Assembly (NCBI GenBank): GCA_937975525.1
Contig: CALJUJ010000568.1
Location: forward strand, 1-7,940
DNA: 7,940 nucleotides
Direction of reading: 5' to 3'
From: an uncultured bacterium
GTDB lineage: Bacteria; Desulfobacterota; Binatia; HRBIN30
Shown: positions 6,801 to 7,940 of the stretch, in pieces
How positions within the stretch are numbered: the stretch's first letter is position 1
How the letters are laid out: every line of letters starts with the position of its first letter
Position numbers and translations under genes: made by a program
Notes under the pieces: generated by a model
Told to the model about the DNA's origin: nothing
What the model saw: the letters and a program-made list of their open reading frames with translations, nothing else
The model's database searches: none

Positions 6801-7505
6801 GTCGCAGGCGTGCGGGTCGACGAAGTTGGCGATGTCGAGAACGCCGTTCTCGTTGAGATCCTCGCCCTGGTCGAGGGTGCCGTTGCGGTTGCGGTCTTCG
6901 GTGAAGTCGGGGAACAGCAAGTTGAGCGACTCGCCCCAAGGATCGAAGGGGAACAGCTTGTTGCCGCCGTCGTCGAGGCGATAGCCGAATGGCGCTTGCG
7001 GGTCGGACTGCCGGCGGCTGCGCGAGAGCAGTGTGATCGGGAAGCGGCCGCTACCGAAGTCGATCGCGACCTCTTCGCCGAAGCGCTGGCAGCTCGGATC
7101 GACGTTCAGCAGCAAGACGGCGTCGTCGCGAAAGTCGTCGTTCGCCTGATGACGGGTGACGAGGTTCTCGAGATCGAGCGGAGCATCGAAAGCGACGGTG
7201 ATCGGTGCGTAGGCGCCGAAGCCGTCGAGGCGGTTGAACGCGACGCGGATGCGTCGTTCATAGCCCGTGGTCGTGTCCAGCAGTACGGAGAGGCGGCGGC
7301 CCGTCGCCGTCCGGGAGTCGCTGCGCGTCGCCTCATCGTTGGGTAGCGGGATGTCCGGCAGCGGCTTGGCGGCGATGTCCCAGCGGACGACCGGGCCGTC
7401 GGCGCGAACCGTCTCACCGAAGGAAGCCGGCTCGTCGGAATCGGAAGAAGAGCCGCAGGCGGTGAACAGCAGGACGAACACGACCGCGGAGGCCAATCGG
7501 GGCAT
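3900..7505 (-). CDS. Lipase/esterase-like lipoprotein, alpha/beta-hydrolase fold with EF-hand-like loops
   Basis: This 1201-residue protein has a lipoprotein signal peptide with lipobox FTAC, predicting lipidation at C17 and attachment to the envelope, probably the outer membrane. Residues 38-75 (VVRWD, LPDIPLPND) resemble the N-terminal region of large bacterial lipases and lysophospholipases of the VolA / Pla-1/cef type. The alpha/beta-hydrolase core has an oxyanion segment SHGYGS (511-516), nucleophile elbow GISLGG with S663, acid D951 in GDTQVP and H1105 in GQHGIYNP, in the canonical order. EF-hand-like loops occur at 204-215, 216-224, 585-593 and 641-649. The first has the complete DxNxNGxLDxxE pattern, and the last ends 14 residues before the nucleophile. 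The C-terminal 60 residues contain six cysteines. The ATG at 7505 is backed by AAGGAG (7512-7517) 6 bases upstream. Ester hydrolysis of lipids is the likeliest activity; the substrate is unknown. An esterase or peptidase role is possible. Confidence 0.85.
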   Translation of the reverse strand: MPRLASAVVFVLLFTACGSSSDSDEPASFGETVRADGPVVRWDIAAKPLPDIPLPNDEATRSDSRTATGRRLSVLLDTTTGYERRIRVAFNRLDGFGAYAPITVAFDAPLDLENLVTRHQANDDFRDDAVLLLNVDPSCQRFGEEVAIDFGSGRFPITLLSRSRRQSDPQAPFGYRLDDGGNKLFPFDPWGESLNLLFPDFTEDRNRNGTLDQGEDLNENGVLDIANFVDPHACDDVTPSTPAHRRCIADNLIDWYERASDTLILRPVWPLEERCAYAVGLTSRLRGADGAHVESPFETVVPDDQREALEPLLPLLPRYGLAAGDVAFAWMFTVGTMTKDVEMLRAGLYGHGPLGRLADEFPVSGFDPKTRNEWRAIGGDPILPEGGDDRLIEGGCFSATFATLAGQYDGDKQICGGYADYTSIGSMFAGTFTAPNLLVDKNGEATPMYPGDEDETWDLYDESGRVTYGSADVTFFCVLPRDEARPDGVECEPGNPEGKPWCRPYPVVFYSHGYGSFKGEAVLHAGRHTQMGMAACGIDSFGHGLRTVFQPGCPGTADFAIGKILLARFGYPEVANMIFYGRDRDLNNDGCFDGGADQWTANTFHTRDVVRQSVLEQMQFVRMLHAVDGVNRDADGYLLGDIDGDGVLDIGGARAVTAAWGISLGGQLTGVLAGAEPELDAVSPNAVGAGLTDIAARLGEGGLAEAVMLPVQGPVMVACLPVDEHQNPLTGGAAGSGCLPRMNRQPDAARGPQPAGELLLAWYAHDNASFAVHASARVPRADVGDRTTVDNLDNEHQRASRLTSPGRARLHLAADALSPMEKRSVLGLQDGDRDAVPAADTTALGDRIRVRVLDGDSGVEKAMVDAWQWDVTFQGAVYPAGQPLVALQEGLGLGRNNPEFRRFFNIAQHAVAPADPAVWSRRYTDDPIVADYDPAWWPGRQHVLVMPTVGDTQVPTATGVALGRTAGLLGSWDRDPERYGAEHGWRELFTPDPRYGMSPEQWLIANYVVEGDDDMRRWEGFGLNPHVLFDPEDVSDGTARFTCLHADDWSADNGEFRCPSEIDDTDVSFDVPNAAPGEALRAQRPRDDGSFDALRIPLIRPAGQHGIYNPQPFRAFDTDAYMVNFTARFLATRGSDVSHEAGCDCAYADRTPFEIRGRAAWPGIENVGACPDGDTAYGKQCSPECATAWGMTAIPAPQCTP

Positions 7506-7511
7506 CGCAAG

Positions 7512-7546
7512 CTCCTTCGTCTACACTCGAAAGTAGACGTCGTATA
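7512..7546 (-). promoter_or_regulatory. Ribosome binding site, inverted repeat and possible -10 box of the lipoprotein gene
   Basis: On the minus strand AAGGAG (7512-7517) decides the ATG at 7505. Directly upstream, CGTCTAC (7518-7524) and GTAGACG (7533-7539) form a perfect 7-bp inverted repeat around 8 bases. TATACG (7541-7546) next to it is a weak -10 candidate, which would put the repeat at the transcription start. A second pair, CGAAAGT (7528-7534) with ACTTTCG (7551-7557), overlaps the first. Either could be an operator or a leader hairpin. Only the ribosome binding site is firm. Confidence 0.45.
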
Positions 7547-7605
7547 GCCCACTTTCGCTCCGGGGAAACGGGCCTTGCTTGGGTCGGAGCGAGGACGTGG
7601 AGGGC

Positions 7606-7637
7606 GCGTCCGCCCGAGCGGCCGCGGGAACGGACGC
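7606..7637. repeat. GC-rich stem-loop between divergent genes
   Basis: GCGTCCG (7606-7612) pairs with CGGACGC (7631-7637), and inside it CCCG (7613-7616) pairs with CGGG (7625-7628), with a two-A bulge on one side and an 8-base loop. It lies upstream of both the lipoprotein gene and the antitoxin gene, where a terminator is not expected, and no T-tract follows. It may be a repeat, a protein-binding site or a relic. Confidence 0.4.
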
Positions 7638-7663
7638 ACGCCACCGAGTTGAGAGGTCCCATT

Positions 7664-7684
7664 TGATGCATTAGCATCAGATGC
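7664..7684 (+). promoter_or_regulatory. Likely VapBC autoregulatory operator abutting the antitoxin start
   Basis: TGATGC (7664-7669) and GCATCA (7674-7679) are perfect inverted repeats around ATTA. GATGC recurs at 7680-7684, giving three alternating GATGC/GCATC half sites up to the ATG at 7685. Ribbon-helix-helix antitoxins such as VapB usually bind palindromes overlapping their own promoter, so this is the expected operator. There is no Shine-Dalgarno sequence in the usual place; the nearest purine run, GAGAGG, is about 29 bases upstream. The mRNA may therefore be leaderless. Confidence 0.6.
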
Positions 7685-7918
7685 ATGCGCACTACGCTGG
7701 ACATCGACGACGACGTTCTCCGCGCTGCCAAGGAGTTGGCTCGCCGTGAGAAGAAGACGGCGGGGGCGGTCATTTCCGAGCTGAGCAGGCGAGGATTGGC
7801 TGCGACGACGGCGCCGCGCCCGACCAAAGCGCGGTACGGCTTCCGGCCCTTTCCCAAGCGTGGTGCGATCGTCACGAATGCGCAGATCGACAAGTTGCGC
7901 GAGGAGGACTCGTACTGA
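7685..7918 (+). CDS. vapB: VapB-type ribbon-helix-helix antitoxin
   Basis: This 77-residue protein starts RTTLDIDDDVL, the DNA-contacting beta strand of a ribbon-helix-helix fold, followed by two helices (residues about 10-23 and 26-38, ending SELSRRGL). The C-terminal part contains YGFRPFPKRGAIVT and IDKLREED, typical of VapB tails that wrap around the PIN toxin and block its active site. The length is normal for the family. ATG 7685 is the only ATG in frame after the upstream stop at 7664. It probably represses its own operon from the palindrome at 7664-7684. The stop (7916-7918) overlaps the toxin ATG by one base, which implies translational coupling. Assignment to VapB rests on this fold, tail and neighbour. 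Confidence 0.88.
   Translation: MRTTLDIDDDVLRAAKELARREKKTAGAVISELSRRGLAATTAPRPTKARYGFRPFPKRGAIVTNAQIDKLREEDSY
7901..7907 (+). promoter_or_regulatory. Ribosome binding site for the toxin gene
   Basis: GAGGAGG lies inside the end of the antitoxin gene, 10 bases before the ATG at 7918. Together with the one-base TGATG overlap it supports the toxin start and coupled translation of antitoxin and toxin. Confidence 0.6.
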
Positions 7919-7940
7919 TGCGAGCGCTCCTCGACGTCAA
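7918..7940 (+). CDS. vapC: VapC-type PIN-domain toxin, first codons only (partial)
   Basis: Only seven full codons are inside the window: MRALLDV, with an eighth beginning AA. This matches the first beta strand of PIN-domain toxins, in which the Asp (residue 6 here) is the first metal-binding catalytic acid of the ribonuclease. VapC toxins cut tRNA or rRNA when freed from VapB. The call depends on this short start plus its position one base overlapping a VapB-like antitoxin. The remaining three acidic residues of the active site lie beyond the window and cannot be checked. Confidence 0.7.

Noticed and set aside
1..7940. CRISPR array, tRNA, rRNA or transposase gene
   Set aside because: I found no regularly spaced repeats, no cloverleaf-like segment, no rRNA-like stretch and no recombinase motif. 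The repeats seen are two dispersed copies and single hairpins.

Overview
The window comes from a GC-rich Gram-negative bacterium. The Gram-negative inference rests on a lipoprotein-anchored lipase-like enzyme and several Sec-exported proteins. The large secreted proteins with PKD-like and EF-hand-like calcium loops and the dispersed GAAAAGGGGATG repeat would suit a deltaproteobacterial or Myxococcota-like lineage, but this is a style-based guess and not a placement.

Layout from left to right. (1) Bases 1-1870, minus strand: the first 623 codons of a large exported protein, open at the window edge. It has a signal peptide, a glycine/alanine-rich hydrophobic pair and a PKD-like domain; its function is not recognised. 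(2) Bases 1871-2316: an intergenic stretch with a candidate promoter and a 12-bp palindrome for gene 1, a perfect 9-bp hairpin, copy 1 of a 73-bp inverted-repeat element, a REP-like half site, and the 3' remnant of a broken gene whose stop codon overlaps the next start. (3) Bases 2317-3756, plus strand: an exported metal-dependent amidohydrolase with a complete predicted metal-ligand set. (4) Bases 3757-3899: a convergent intergenic gap filled with stem-loops and copy 2 of the element. (5) Bases 3900-7505, minus strand: a 1201-residue lipoprotein with an alpha/beta-hydrolase catalytic triad and four EF-hand-like loops. (6) Bases 7506-7684: a divergent promoter region with three inverted repeats. 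(7) Bases 7685-7940, plus strand: a VapB-type antitoxin and the first codons of a PIN-domain VapC toxin.

The three large genes all encode cell-envelope or secreted products, two of them hydrolases, so the region looks like accessory envelope or scavenging functions next to a toxin-antitoxin module. Nothing shows that they act in one pathway: gene directions alternate and no operon joins the large genes. The most notable non-coding signal is the two directly oriented copies of the element bracketing the broken gene and the amidohydrolase. I see no convincing new multi-gene system.
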